DNA of 64,000 nt from a beta proteobacterium AAP65 (GTDB lineage Bacteria; Pseudomonadota; Gammaproteobacteria; Burkholderiales; Burkholderiaceae_C). The notes under the pieces were generated by a model, which worked only from the letters and a program-made list of their open reading frames with translations, made no database searches and was not told the DNA's origin. The stretch lies in the NCBI GenBank assembly GCA_001295865.1, contig LJHW01000001.1, forward strand, positions 62,001-126,000. The letters run 5' to 3'. Of the stretch, positions 9,555 through 20,111 are shown in pieces (within the stretch, counting starts at the first letter, position 1; each line of letters opens with the position of its first letter). The position numbers and the translations under genes are program-made.

Positions 9555-11647
9555 CGGCGTTGCGCGCTCGTGGTGGCCAACGCCGGCAGCAACGCCGCCA
9601 CACGTCGCGATGCCGACGCCGGGGCTGCAGGAGCAGCGGGAGCCCCCGGCGCCGAAGCCGCGGCCACAGGCGGCAGCGGCGCGGCCTGCTGGCCGGGCAG
9701 CGGCACGTCCACCGCGCGTCGTGGCGTGCCGATGGGCGTGAGCACCCGGCCTTCGCGCACGCCGGCGAGATCTTCTTCGCTGGGGTACAGGCCCAGCAGC
9801 AGGTAGTCGAACACACGCCGTGCGATGGGCGCGGCGGCGTCGCCGCCGAAGCCGGCGTTCTCCACCACCACGGCCAGCGCCACGGTGGGCGCGTCGATGG
9901 GGGCGGCGGCCATGTAGAGCGCGTGGTCGCGTTTGTGCTCTTCCAGCTTGGCGGCGTTGTACTTCTCGTTCTGGCGCACGCCCACGGCCTGCGCGGTGCC
10001 GGTCTTGCCGCCGCTGGCGTAGGGCGCACCGGCAAAACTGCGGATGGAGGTGCCTTCGGTCGTCACACCGGCCAGCGCGCGGCGGATCACTTCCACGTGC
10101 TCGGGCTTCAGCGCCAGCGGCGGCAGGGCCTGGCCGGCGATGGGCCGGCGCTCGCCGTTGAGCACGTTCTCCACCTCTCGCACCAGGCGCGGCTGGTAAC
10201 GCAGGCCACCGCTGACCAGCGTGGCCGTGGCGCTGGCCAGCTGCAGCATGGTGAAGTTGTTGTAGCCCTGGCCGATGCCCAGCGAGATGGTCTCGCCGGC
10301 GTACCAGCGCTGCTGCTCGGGCTTCTTGTAGTAGCGGCGTTTCCAGTCGGTGGAAGGCAGCACGCCGGCGACTTCGTTCTCCAGATCGATCCCCGTGCGT
10401 GTGCCGAAACCGAAGGGCGAGAGCTGCTCGTGCATCAGGTCCACGCCCATCTCGTTGGCCAGCGAGTAGTAGTAGACGTTGCTGCTCTTGACGATGCTGC
10501 GGTGCATGTCCACGGGGCCCAGGCCCTTGTCACCGTGGCTGCGGAAGACGTGGTTGCCGAACTGGAAGGTGCCGCCGTCCTGGATGACAGCACCCGCGCT
10601 GCGTTTGCCCGAGTTGAGCGCCGCCATCGCCATGAAGGGCTTGAAGGTGCTGCCCGGCGGGTAGGTGCCGCGCAAGGCCCGGTTCAGCAGCGGTTTGTCG
10701 ATGCTCTCGTTCAGCTCGCGCCAGCTCTCCACATCGATGCCGTCGACGAAGAGGTTGGGGTCGAAGGTGGGCTTGCTCACGAAGGCCAGCACCTCGCCCG
10801 TGCGCGGGTCCATGGCCACCAGCGCGCCGCGGCGGTCGCCGAAAAGCTGCTCCACCAGCGCCTGCAGCTTGATGTCGATGCTGAGCACGAGCTTGTCGCC
10901 CGGCGTGGGCGGGTGGCTCTTCAGGCGCCGCACGGCGCGGCCGCCGGCGCTGGTTTCCACCTCTTCGAAGCCGGCGGTGCCGTGCAGCACGCTCTCGTAG
11001 GCCTGCTCCAGACCCAGCTTGCCGATGTACTCGGTGCCCTTGTAATTGCCCTGGGCCTCTTCGTCCCACTCCTCCATGGCCTTCTTCTCGGCCTGGTTGA
11101 TGCGGCCGATGTAGCCCAGCAGGTGGCTGCCCGTGTCGCCCAGCGGGTAGCTGCGAAACAGCCGCGCCTTGACCTCAACACCGGGGAAGCGGAAGCGCTG
11201 CGCCATGAAACGCGCCACCTCTTCGTCGCTGAGCTTGGTGCGGATGGGCAGGCTCTCGGCGCCTTTGAGCTCTTCCTGCAGGCGCTTGAAACGGCGGCGG
11301 TCGCGCGGCTCGATGGTCACCACCTCCGCCAGATCGTCCATCAAGGCATCCAGCTCGGCGGCCGATGCGCGCCCGCGCTGCGGCGAAATTTCCAGCGTGT
11401 AGGCCGAGTAGTTGGTGGCCAGCACCACGCCGTTGCGGTCGACGATGAGCCCGCGGTTGGGCACGATGGGCACCACCGCGATACGGTTGGCCTCGGCCTG
11501 CGTGGCGAGCTCGTCGTGGCGGATGACCTGCAGGTAGATCAGGCGCGCGGCCAGCAGCGAAAAGGCCAGCAGCACAAAGGCGGCGGCGGCAAGCAGCCGC
11601 CCGCGGAACAGACCGACTTCTTCATCGACGTCACGCAGGATGGTCAT
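9551..11647 (-). CDS. mrdA: Penicillin-binding protein 2 (transpeptidase)
   Basis: PBP2 (698 aa) cross-links peptidoglycan during elongation and activates RodA. The N-terminus MTILRDVDEEVGLFRGRLL precedes a single membrane anchor at about residues 20-40. The dimerisation/pedestal domain follows, then the transpeptidase domain with nucleophile Ser in PPGSTFKP, the SxN motif in VKSSNVYYY, and KTG in ASGGKTGTAQA. The C-terminus is a proline/alanine-rich tail. ATG 11647 overlaps the mreD stop by one base; a longer reading upward to 12187 is the mreD gene in another frame and is rejected. Confidence 0.97.
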   Translation of the reverse strand: MTILRDVDEEVGLFRGRLLAAAAFVLLAFSLLAARLIYLQVIRHDELATQAEANRIAVVPIVPNRGLIVDRNGVVLATNYSAYTLEISPQRGRASAAELDALMDDLAEVVTIEPRDRRRFKRLQEELKGAESLPIRTKLSDEEVARFMAQRFRFPGVEVKARLFRSYPLGDTGSHLLGYIGRINQAEKKAMEEWDEEAQGNYKGTEYIGKLGLEQAYESVLHGTAGFEEVETSAGGRAVRRLKSHPPTPGDKLVLSIDIKLQALVEQLFGDRRGALVAMDPRTGEVLAFVSKPTFDPNLFVDGIDVESWRELNESIDKPLLNRALRGTYPPGSTFKPFMAMAALNSGKRSAGAVIQDGGTFQFGNHVFRSHGDKGLGPVDMHRSIVKSSNVYYYSLANEMGVDLMHEQLSPFGFGTRTGIDLENEVAGVLPSTDWKRRYYKKPEQQRWYAGETISLGIGQGYNNFTMLQLASATATLVSGGLRYQPRLVREVENVLNGERRPIAGQALPPLALKPEHVEVIRRALAGVTTEGTSIRSFAGAPYASGGKTGTAQAVGVRQNEKYNAAKLEEHKRDHALYMAAAPIDAPTVALAVVVENAGFGGDAAAPIARRVFDYLLLGLYPSEEDLAGVREGRVLTPIGTPRRAVDVPLPGQQAAPLPPVAAASAPGAPAAPAAPASASRRVAALLPALATTSAQRR

Positions 11648-12168
11648 CACAGCGGCCGATTCTGATCGGGGTCGGGCGCGCGGCGCTGCGGCGCCAGCAG
11701 CAGCAAGGTGGCCACCGGCCACAGCAAGGCCTCGAACACCGGCGCCAGCAGCAGGCTCCAGCCCGGGAACATGCCGCCTGCTGCCATGCGCACCGCCAGC
11801 GAAACCAGGTGCACGGCCACGAACACTGGCAGGATCTGCAGCGCTTGCTCCACCACGCCGAACCACAGCAGCCGGCGGTGGATGCTGATGCCGGCATAGC
11901 CCAGCAGCGTGTAGGCCAGCGCATGCTGCCCGAGCAGCGCACCCTGGTGCACGTCCATCAGCAGCCCGAACAGGAAAGCCAGCCCCACGCCCACGCGGCG
12001 CGGCTGGTGCACGCTCCAGAACACCAGCACCACGGCCAGCAGGTCGGGCATGGCCGGCAGGCGGCCCAGCGGCAGCATGTTGAAAGCTGCGGCCACGGCC
12101 AGCGTGAAGGCGATGAAAAAGGGGTTGACCGGCAACAGCAGCTGGTCGGATCCGCGCGGCATGATCAT
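11647..12168 (-). CDS. mreD: Rod shape-determining protein MreD
   Basis: MreD (173 aa) is a small polytopic membrane component of the elongasome, linking MreC to RodA/PBP2. Five or so hydrophobic helices are seen, beginning after MIMPRGSDQLLLPVNPFFIA. The conserved FGLLMDVHQGALLGQHAL motif typical of MreD lies near residue 75. The start is ATG 12168 (MIMP) or ATG 12162 (MP). It lies 25 bp after mreC and its TGA shares a base with the mrdA ATG (TGATG), implying coupled translation. Confidence 0.94.
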   Translation of the reverse strand: MIMPRGSDQLLLPVNPFFIAFTLAVAAAFNMLPLGRLPAMPDLLAVVLVFWSVHQPRRVGVGLAFLFGLLMDVHQGALLGQHALAYTLLGYAGISIHRRLLWFGVVEQALQILPVFVAVHLVSLAVRMAAGGMFPGWSLLLAPVFEALLWPVATLLLLAPQRRAPDPDQNRPL

Positions 12169-12193
12169 CGGGCAGGCCCCCGCCCACGCGCGC

Positions 12194-13147
12194 TCATGGC
12201 GCGCTCGCCGCGCGGCGCGGCGTCTTGAGCTGGCGCTCGGGGCGCTCGGTCTTCTCTGCGGCTTCGGGCTCGGGGCGCGCCGGCAGCAGGGCGGCCATCG
12301 GCTCCAGCACCAGCACATGGCGCACGCCGTCTGCCAGCGCCGCAGGCGTGAGCAGCACGCGCGCAAAACCCGATTCCACACGCCGCTCGACGGCGGCCAC
12401 CCGCGCCACCGGCAGGCCTGGCGGGTAGACGCCGTCGAGCCCGCTGGTGTGCAACTCGTCGCCCACCTTCACGTCGGCATTGGCCGAGGCGTAGCGCAGC
12501 TCCATGCCGCCCTGCCCGCCAACGCCCGCACCACCGAAGGCCGCACCGCGCTGCTGCGTGCGCACGTTGAGCACGGGGATGGCGGCATCCTTGTCGGCCA
12601 GCAAGGTGACTTCGGCGGTCAGCGGGTAAAGGCGCGTTACCTGCCCCAGCACGCCGGCTTCGTTGATCACGGGCGCCCCGCGCACCACGCCCTGCGTGGC
12701 GCCACGGTCGATGATGACCTTGCGCGAATACGGGTCGGCCGCCTCGTACAGCACCTCGGCAGGGCGCGAGCGCACCGGCACGGCCTCACGCAGCTCGAGC
12801 AGCATGCGCAGGCGGTTGTTCTCTTGCTGCAGCTGTGCCATGCGCAGCGAACGTTCGGCCTGCGCCGCCAGCCGTTGCTGCGCCTCGCGCTCGGCGGCCT
12901 GGGCACTGCGCAAGCCGCGCAGATAGTCTTCGCCCCCGTCCCACATCTCCACCGGCACGGCCAACGAGCGCTGCACCGGCAGCAGCACGACGGCCAGTGC
13001 GGCGCGCAGCGGCTGCGTCCAGCTGAACCGGGTGTCGGCCACCATCAAGAAGACCGCCAGCGCCGAGAAGAAGACGAGCTTGCTCAGGGCCGAGGGGCCC
13101 TGGCGGAAGAAGGGCGGCGGGGTGCGGTCGAGCGTTCCCAAAGGCAT
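12194..13147 (-). CDS. mreC: Rod shape-determining protein MreC
   Basis: MreC (317 aa) is a bitopic periplasmic scaffold that activates PBP2. There is one membrane helix near residues 22-40 (KLVFFSALAVFLMVAD), a coiled-coil at about 80-120 (AEREAQQRLAAQAERSLRM), then the beta-barrel core. A Gly-rich insert (GGAGVGGQGG) sits in the second barrel, and the C-terminal about 40 residues are charged and low complexity. Both are modest extensions compared with E. coli. It follows mreB by 30 bp and precedes mreD by 25 bp. Confidence 0.96.
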   Translation of the reverse strand: MPLGTLDRTPPPFFRQGPSALSKLVFFSALAVFLMVADTRFSWTQPLRAALAVVLLPVQRSLAVPVEMWDGGEDYLRGLRSAQAAEREAQQRLAAQAERSLRMAQLQQENNRLRMLLELREAVPVRSRPAEVLYEAADPYSRKVIIDRGATQGVVRGAPVINEAGVLGQVTRLYPLTAEVTLLADKDAAIPVLNVRTQQRGAAFGGAGVGGQGGMELRYASANADVKVGDELHTSGLDGVYPPGLPVARVAAVERRVESGFARVLLTPAALADGVRHVLVLEPMAALLPARPEPEAAEKTERPERQLKTPRRAASAP

Positions 13148-13177
13148 TGGGGTCGCTCCTGCTCCGTGGGGCCGGGC

Positions 13178-14593
<1,416 letters not shown>

Positions 14594-14893
14594 ATGGCCC
14601 TGACCTTGCAGGAAGTGAGCCGCATCGCTCACCTGGCGCGTCTGGAACTCTCCAGCGCCGAACAGACCCAGATGCTCGAACAGCTCAACGGCTTCTTCGG
14701 CATCGTCGAGCAGATGAGCGCCGTCGACACCCGCGGTGTCGAGCCGCTGTACACGCCGCTGTCGGCGGTGCAGGCGGTCGAGTTGCGGCTGCGCGAAGAC
14801 CGCGTCACGGAGACCGACCAGCGCGAGGCCAACCAGCGCAGCGCCCCGGCCGTGGAAGACGGCCTCTTCCTCGTGCCCAAGGTGATCGAATGA
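14594..14893 (+). CDS. gatC: Asp/Glu-tRNA amidotransferase subunit C
   Basis: GatC (99 aa) is the small subunit that wraps around GatA-GatB in the amidotransferase, which converts Asp-tRNA(Asn) or Glu-tRNA(Gln) to the amide form. The sequence [20 protein letters not shown] is the canonical N-terminus, so ATG 14594 is used rather than in-frame codons upward to 14450 that lie in the hairpin leader. The conserved [24 protein letters not shown] C-terminus (only the last residues needed for docking) is present. Its TGA overlaps the gatA ATG by 4 bp. Confidence 0.96.
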   Translation: MALTLQEVSRIAHLARLELSSAEQTQMLEQLNGFFGIVEQMSAVDTRGVEPLYTPLSAVQAVELRLREDRVTETDQREANQRSAPAVEDGLFLVPKVIE

Positions 14894-16398
14894 GCGCGCC
14901 GCTGCACACCCTGGGCGTGGCCGACCTGGCGCGCGGCCTGGCCGCTAAAGCCTTCTCCAGTGTCGAACTCACGCAGGCGCTGCAGGCGCGCATGGCACAG
15001 CACGCGGGGCTGGGCGCCTTCCTCGCGACGAACCAGGAAGGCGCGCTGGCCGAAGCAAGCGCCGCCGACGCCGCCATCGCCGCGGGCTCCGCGGGCCCGC
15101 TGACCGGCATACCGCTGGCGCACAAGGACATCTTCGTCACCGACTTCGCGCGCAGCGGCCTGGCCACCACCGCCGGCAGCCAGATGCTGAAGGGCTACGC
15201 CAGCCCCTTCGACGCCACCGTGGTGGCGCGCCTGGTGGCCGCCGGCACGGTGACCTTGGGCAAGCTGAATTGCGACGAGTTCGCGATGGGCTCGGCCAAC
15301 GAGAACTCGGCCTACGGCCCGGCACGCAACCCCTGGGACCCCACGCGCGTGCCCGGCGGCAGCTCGGGCGGCAGCGCCACGGCCGTGGCTGCGCGGCTGG
15401 TGCCGGCGGCCACCGGCACCGACACCGGCGGCTCCATCCGCCAACCGGCCAGCTTCACCGGCATCACTGGCATCAAGCCCACCTATGGCGTGTGCAGCCG
15501 CTACGGCATGGTGGCCTTCGCCAGCAGCCTCGACCAGGCCGGCCCGATGGCGCGTTCGGCCGAAGACTGCGCGCTGCTGCTGTCGGCCATGAGCGGCTTC
15601 GACGAGCGAGACGCCACCAGCGCCGAGCGCCCGCCCCAAGACTTCCACGCACAGATGCTGCGGCCGCGCGAGGGCGCCAGCGCCAGCAAGCCGCTGCAGG
15701 GCCTGCGCATCGGCCTGCCGAAAGAGTTTTTCCCGGCTGCGCTGACCGCCGATGTGAACGGCGCCGTTCGCAGCGCGCTGGCTGAGCTGGAAAAGCTGGG
15801 CGCCACGCTGGTGGACGTGAGCCTGCCACGCACCGAGCTGTCGATCCCGGTCTACTACCTGATTGCCCCGGCCGAAGCCAGCAGCAACCTGAGCCGCTTC
15901 GACGGCGTGAAGTTCGGCCACCGTGCCGAACAGCATGGCGACCTGCTCGACATGTACAAAAAAACGCGCGCTGAAGGCTTCGGGCCCGAGGTGAAGCGCC
16001 GCATCATGATCGGCGCCTACGTGCTGAGCCACGGCTACTACGACGCCTACTACCTGCAAGCGCAGAAGCTGCGCCGCATGATCGCCGACGACTTCCAGGC
16101 CTGTTTCCAGCGTTGCGACGTGATCGCCGGGCCGGTGGCGCCCACCGTGGCCTGGGCCCTGGGCCAGAAGCGCAACCCACTGCAGGATTACCTGGCCGAC
16201 ATCTTCACGCTGCCCGGCAGCCTGGCCGGCCTGCCCGGCATGAGCGTGCCAGCGGGTTTCGCGAACTCCGAAGAAGGCGGCGGCCTGCCCGTGGGCCTGC
16301 AGCTCATCGGCAACTATTTCCAGGAAGGGCAGTTGCTGCACACCGCCCACGCGCTGCAACAAGCCACCGACTGGCACCTGAAGGAGCCCACCCTGTGA
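14890..16398 (+). CDS. gatA: Asp/Glu-tRNA amidotransferase subunit A
   Basis: GatA (502 aa) is the amidase-signature glutaminase that releases ammonia for GatB. The Ser-cisSer-Lys triad is visible: Lys in [11 protein letters not shown] near residue 78, the cis-Ser in PGGSSGGSA near 155, and nucleophile Ser in [12 protein letters not shown] near 179. Length matches the family. The ATG at 14890 overlaps gatC, and the last codons overlap the GTG start of gatB, so the three are translated as one coupled unit. Confidence 0.98.
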   Translation: MSAPLHTLGVADLARGLAAKAFSSVELTQALQARMAQHAGLGAFLATNQEGALAEASAADAAIAAGSAGPLTGIPLAHKDIFVTDFARSGLATTAGSQMLKGYASPFDATVVARLVAAGTVTLGKLNCDEFAMGSANENSAYGPARNPWDPTRVPGGSSGGSATAVAARLVPAATGTDTGGSIRQPASFTGITGIKPTYGVCSRYGMVAFASSLDQAGPMARSAEDCALLLSAMSGFDERDATSAERPPQDFHAQMLRPREGASASKPLQGLRIGLPKEFFPAALTADVNGAVRSALAELEKLGATLVDVSLPRTELSIPVYYLIAPAEASSNLSRFDGVKFGHRAEQHGDLLDMYKKTRAEGFGPEVKRRIMIGAYVLSHGYYDAYYLQAQKLRRMIADDFQACFQRCDVIAGPVAPTVAWALGQKRNPLQDYLADIFTLPGSLAGLPGMSVPAGFANSEEGGGLPVGLQLIGNYFQEGQLLHTAHALQQATDWHLKEPTL

Positions 16399-17843
16399 GC
16401 GCGCCCGTCCTGATCCGCGGCTACGAGGTCGTCATCGGCCTGGAAACGCACGCGCAACTCTCCACCGTCAGCAAGATCTTCAGCGGCGCTTCCACGCAGT
16501 TCGGTGCTGCGCCCAACACCCAGGCCTGCGCGGTGGACCTGGCCCTGCCCGGCACCTTGCCGGTGATGAACAAAGGCGCGGTCGAACGCGCCATCCAGTT
16601 CGGCCTGGCGGTGCACGCGAAGGTGGCGCCGCTCTCCATCTTCGCGCGCAAGAACTACTTCTACCCCGACCTGCCCAAGGGCTACCAGATCAGCCAGTAC
16701 GAGATCCCGGTGGTGCAGGGCGGCAAGGTCGAGTTCGTGCTCAACGGCCAGAAGAAGGCCGTGCGGCTGACGCGTGCGCACCTCGAAGAAGACGCAGGCA
16801 AGAGCCTGCACGAGGACTACCAGGGCCAGACCGGCATCGACCTGAACCGCGCCGGCACGCCGCTGCTGGAGATCGTCTCCGAGCCCGACATGCGCAGCAG
16901 CGCCGAGGCCGTGGAGTACGCCAAAGCGCTGCACACGCTGGTGGTGTGGCTGGGCATCTGCGACGGCAACATGCAGGAGGGCAGCTTCCGCTGCGATGCC
17001 AACGTCAGCGTGCGCAAGCCCGGCGCGCCTTTCGGCACGCGGCGCGAGATCAAGAACCTCAACAGCTTCCGCTTCCTGCAGCAGGCCATCGATTTCGAGG
17101 TGCAGTGGCAGATCGACCGCGTCGAAGACGGCCTGGCTGTCGAGCAGGCCACCGTGCTCTTCAACCCCGACACGGGCGAGACACGTGCCATGCGCAGCAA
17201 GGAAGACGCGCACGACTACCGATACTTCCCCGACCCCGACCTGCCGCCCCTGGTGATTGCGCCCGAGTGGGTGGCGCGCGTGCAGGCCGCGATGCCCGAG
17301 CTGCCAGCCGCGATGGCCGAACGTTTCACGCGTGAGGACGGCCTGCCCGAGGCCGACGCCGTGCTGATGACGCAGAGCCTGGCCTTCGCGAAGTTCTACG
17401 AGGCTGTTCGCGACGGATGCGGCAACCCCAAGCTCGCCGCCAACTGGCTGATGGGCGAGGTGAGCAAGCGCCTGAACGCCGAAGGCCGTGGCATCGAAGC
17501 CGCCGCGCTGCAGCCGGCCACGCTGGCCGCGTTGATCCGCCGCGTGGCCGACAGCACTGTCTCGAACAACGGCGCGCGCCAGGTCTTCGAGCTGCTGTGG
17601 TCAGGGGAATCGACCGATGTCGACGCCATCATCGAAGCCCAGGGCCTGAAGCAGATGAACGACAGCAGCGCGCTGCTGGCCATCGTCGACGAGGTGATCG
17701 CGGCCAATGCCAAGAGCGTGGACGAGTTCCGCGCCGGCAAGGAGAAGGCGTTCAACGCCCTGGTGGGCCAGGTGATGAAGGCCAGCAAGGGCAAGGCCAA
17801 CCCGGCCCAGGCCGGCGAACTGTTGCGCCAGCGTCTGGGCTGA
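16395..17843 (+). CDS. gatB: Asp/Glu-tRNA amidotransferase subunit B
   Basis: GatB (482 aa) activates the tRNA-bound Asp/Glu with ATP and accepts ammonia from GatA. The signature [15 protein letters not shown] lies near residue 9; the kinase-like motif [22 protein letters not shown] segment lies near 150; the C-terminal YqeY-like tRNA-binding domain covers about 405-482 and ends in [14 protein letters not shown]. The start is GTG 16395 overlapping the gatA stop by 4 bp; earlier in-frame codons back to 16113 lie within gatA and are not real. Last gene of gatCAB. Confidence 0.98.
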   Translation: MSAPVLIRGYEVVIGLETHAQLSTVSKIFSGASTQFGAAPNTQACAVDLALPGTLPVMNKGAVERAIQFGLAVHAKVAPLSIFARKNYFYPDLPKGYQISQYEIPVVQGGKVEFVLNGQKKAVRLTRAHLEEDAGKSLHEDYQGQTGIDLNRAGTPLLEIVSEPDMRSSAEAVEYAKALHTLVVWLGICDGNMQEGSFRCDANVSVRKPGAPFGTRREIKNLNSFRFLQQAIDFEVQWQIDRVEDGLAVEQATVLFNPDTGETRAMRSKEDAHDYRYFPDPDLPPLVIAPEWVARVQAAMPELPAAMAERFTREDGLPEADAVLMTQSLAFAKFYEAVRDGCGNPKLAANWLMGEVSKRLNAEGRGIEAAALQPATLAALIRRVADSTVSNNGARQVFELLWSGESTDVDAIIEAQGLKQMNDSSALLAIVDEVIAANAKSVDEFRAGKEKAFNALVGQVMKASKGKANPAQAGELLRQRLG

Positions 17844-17888
17844 AACATCAGCCCGGCCGGCGGCTGGTCAACGCCCGACAGCGAACGA

Positions 17889-18596
17889 TCAGCGGCCGGC
17901 CGGCTTGGGCGCCGAAGACGCCGGCGCCATGGGCCCCAGCGAGCCCGCGGGCGCACCACCCCACAGGCGGCGCAGGCGGTCGAGTTCCACGTCGTAGAGC
18001 TTGTTGATGCGCTCGAGTTCGGCCTGCTGCGTGGCGGTGGCGCCCTTCTGGGCTTCCACGGCGGCGTCGTTGGCGTCGATCTGCGCGCGCAGGCGCGGGG
18101 GCAGCGGCTTGCCCTGGTAGAACTCGGCTTCGTCCAGCAGCGGCTTGCGCTCGGCAGCCAGGCCGCGCAAGCGAATTTCGGTGGCCTTCATGGCCAGGCG
18201 CACGGTGTCGAGCGCGTTTTCACGTGCACGCTGGTGCGCGGCCTCGTTCGGAAAACGCGCCATCAGGTTGCGGTCGCGCCGCACGGCATCGGCGGCAGCG
18301 GCCTTGGCTTCCTTGTCGGCGCGTTCACGCGCTTCCTTCTCCGCACGCTCTTCGGCTGTCAGCGTGGGCGGGATCACCCTGCGCAACGACCCATCGCGGT
18401 TAAGGATCTGCTGTTCTTTGGCCGAGCACTCGGCGATGGGCCGGTCGGCCGTGAGGCGCCGCCCCTTGTCGTCGATGCAGGTGTAGATGCCCGCCGGCGG
18501 CGGTGCCGATTGCGCCAAGGCCGCGCCCACGCTCACGCCCGCCGCCAGCAGCAGGGCCAGGCGGTGCGGGGTTTGGCAGGTCGGGGCTCGGGTCAT
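17889..18596 (-). CDS. Exported DUF4124-like protein
   Basis: A 235-residue exported protein. A signal peptide is visible (HRLALLLAAGVSVGAALAQS, cleavage near AQS at residue 29-30), followed by a DUF4124-like segment with the family pattern IYTCIDDKGRRLTADRPI. Then comes a long charged helical region (AEERAEKEARERADKEAKAA) likely to be coiled coil, and a Pro/Ala tail. DUF4124 proteins are periplasmic and of unknown function. Its ATG shares one base with the pyrE stop (TGATG), so it is translated with pyrE, a pairing without obvious metabolic logic. Confidence 0.75.
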   Translation of the reverse strand: MTRAPTCQTPHRLALLLAAGVSVGAALAQSAPPPAGIYTCIDDKGRRLTADRPIAECSAKEQQILNRDGSLRRVIPPTLTAEERAEKEARERADKEAKAAAADAVRRDRNLMARFPNEAAHQRARENALDTVRLAMKATEIRLRGLAAERKPLLDEAEFYQGKPLPPRLRAQIDANDAAVEAQKGATATQQAELERINKLYDVELDRLRRLWGGAPAGSLGPMAPASSAPKPAGR

Positions 18597-19273
18597 CAGA
18601 TGCCGTAGCGTTCACGGTAAGCCTGCACCGGTGCGGCGTAGGCGCTCAAGGGCGTATCGGCATGGGCCTGCAGATACTGAAGCAAGTCTTGCAGGGTGGC
18701 GATGGCCACCACCGGCAGTTTCAGTTCACCAGAAACATACTGCACCGCGCTCCACGGCACCTCTTGCCCCTGGGCGTCGGTGGCGCGCTCCTGGCGGTCG
18801 AGGGCGATGGCCACAGCCGCGGGCGTGCCGCCGGCGGCCGTGATCATCGCGATGGATTCGCGCACCGAAGTGCCCGCAGAAATGACGTCATCGACAATGA
18901 GAACGCGCCCGGCCACCTTGGCGCCGACAAGCGTGCCCCCCTCACCGTGGTCTTTCGCTTCCTTGCGGTTGTAGGCGAAGGGCACATTGCGGCCGTGGCG
19001 CGCCAGTTCCACCGAGAGCGCCGCCGCCAGCGTGATGCCCTTGTAGGCGGGGCCGAAGATCATGTCGAACTGCAGGTCGCTGTCGATCAGGCGGCGTGCA
19101 TAGAATTCTGCGAGGCGGCCCAGTTTGGCGCCGTCGTCGAACAGGCCGGCGTTGAAGAAGTACGGCGACAGCCGCCCCGCCTTGGTCTTGAACTCACCGA
19201 AGCGCAGCACACCGGCCTGCACCGCAAACGACACGAAGTCCTGCGCCAGCGGGGTGGAAATGTCGTTCGGCAT
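18596..19273 (-). CDS. pyrE: Orotate phosphoribosyltransferase
   Basis: PyrE (225 aa) joins orotate to PRPP, giving OMP in pyrimidine synthesis. The PRPP loop is seen in VLIVDDVISAGTSVRES near residue 127, and the substrate loop lysine region in AYNRKEAKDHGEGG near 102. ATG 19273 gives MPNDISTPLAQDFVSFA, fitting the family; the reading frame is open to 19474 but that lies inside exonuclease III on the other strand. Only 21 bp separate its start from the divergent exonuclease gene, so its promoter must lie within that gene. Confidence 0.97.
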   Translation of the reverse strand: MPNDISTPLAQDFVSFAVQAGVLRFGEFKTKAGRLSPYFFNAGLFDDGAKLGRLAEFYARRLIDSDLQFDMIFGPAYKGITLAAALSVELARHGRNVPFAYNRKEAKDHGEGGTLVGAKVAGRVLIVDDVISAGTSVRESIAMITAAGGTPAAVAIALDRQERATDAQGQEVPWSAVQYVSGELKLPVVAIATLQDLLQYLQAHADTPLSAYAAPVQAYRERYGI

Positions 19274-19294
19274 GGTCTTCAAAAGGAGTGGAGT

Positions 19295-20089
19295 TTGGGC
19301 TTCCGACTGATCTCGCTGAACGTGAACGGCATCCGTTCCGCGGCCAACAAGGGCCTGCAGGCGTGGGCTGAAAGTGCGGCCGCAGATTGTATGGGGGTGC
19401 AGGAGCTCAAGGCCCACCAAGCCGACATCGCTGGCAGCCTCGATTCCATCGCCGGGATGAAGGGCCATTTCCACTGCGCCGAGAAAAAGGGCTACTCAGG
19501 CGTCGGCTTGTACCTGAAGAAGCCGCCGCGCGAGGTGGTCACCGGCATCGGCAACCCCGAGTTCGACGCCGAAGGGCGCTGGGTGGAAGCACGCTACGAC
19601 ACGGCCAAGCGCAAGCTCTCGGTCATCAGCTGCTACTTCCCCAGTGGCAGCAGCAGCGAAGAGCGCCAGCAGGCCAAATTCCGCTTCCTGGCGCTGATCT
19701 ACCCGCACCTGATGCAGTTGAAGCAGGAACGCGAGTTCATCCTCGTGGGCGATGTCAACATCGCGCACCGCGAGGCCGACCTCAAGAACTGGAAGAGCAA
19801 CCAGAAGAACAGCGGCTTCCTGCCCGAAGAGCGCGCCTGGATGACGCGCCTGCTGACCGAGGGCGGGCTGGTGGATGTGTACCGCCAACTGCACCCTGAC
19901 ACCACCGACGAGTGCTACACGTGGTGGAGCAATCGCGGCCAGGCCTGGGCGAACAACGTGGGCTGGCGCATCGACTACCACCTCGCCACGCCCGGGCTGG
20001 CGGCAAAAGCGCGCACCGCTCACATCCTCAGGGCGCAGCGCTTCAGCGACCACGCGCCGCTGACCATCGACTACGACTTCACGCTCTGA
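19295..20089 (+). CDS. xthA: Exodeoxyribonuclease III / AP endonuclease
   Basis: This 264-residue enzyme of the exonuclease III (EEP) family cleaves abasic sites and removes 3' blocks in base-excision repair. Motifs: LISLNVNGIRSAANK at the N-terminus (metal-binding Asn), VQELKAHQ with metal-binding Glu near residue 35, the catalytic GDVNIAHREADLKNWK segment near 150-165, and SDHAPLTIDYDF at the C-terminus with the general-base His. The start is TTG 19295, placed 6 bp after AGGAG; no ATG is available near it. It is most like the XthA/ExoA branch. Confidence 0.94.
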   Translation: MGFRLISLNVNGIRSAANKGLQAWAESAAADCMGVQELKAHQADIAGSLDSIAGMKGHFHCAEKKGYSGVGLYLKKPPREVVTGIGNPEFDAEGRWVEARYDTAKRKLSVISCYFPSGSSSEERQQAKFRFLALIYPHLMQLKQEREFILVGDVNIAHREADLKNWKSNQKNSGFLPEERAWMTRLLTEGGLVDVYRQLHPDTTDECYTWWSNRGQAWANNVGWRIDYHLATPGLAAKARTAHILRAQRFSDHAPLTIDYDFTL

Positions 20090-20111
20090 AACCGGCTGCG
20101 CGGCCTGTGCC

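Noticed and set aside
9560-11665. 701-codon plus-strand frame
   Set aside because: It is antisense to mrdA, whose catalytic motifs are complete; composition is typical of a shadow frame.
11648-12187. N-terminal extension of PBP2 to 12187
   Set aside because: This segment is mreD read in another frame; PBP2 starts at 11647 with a family-typical N-terminus.
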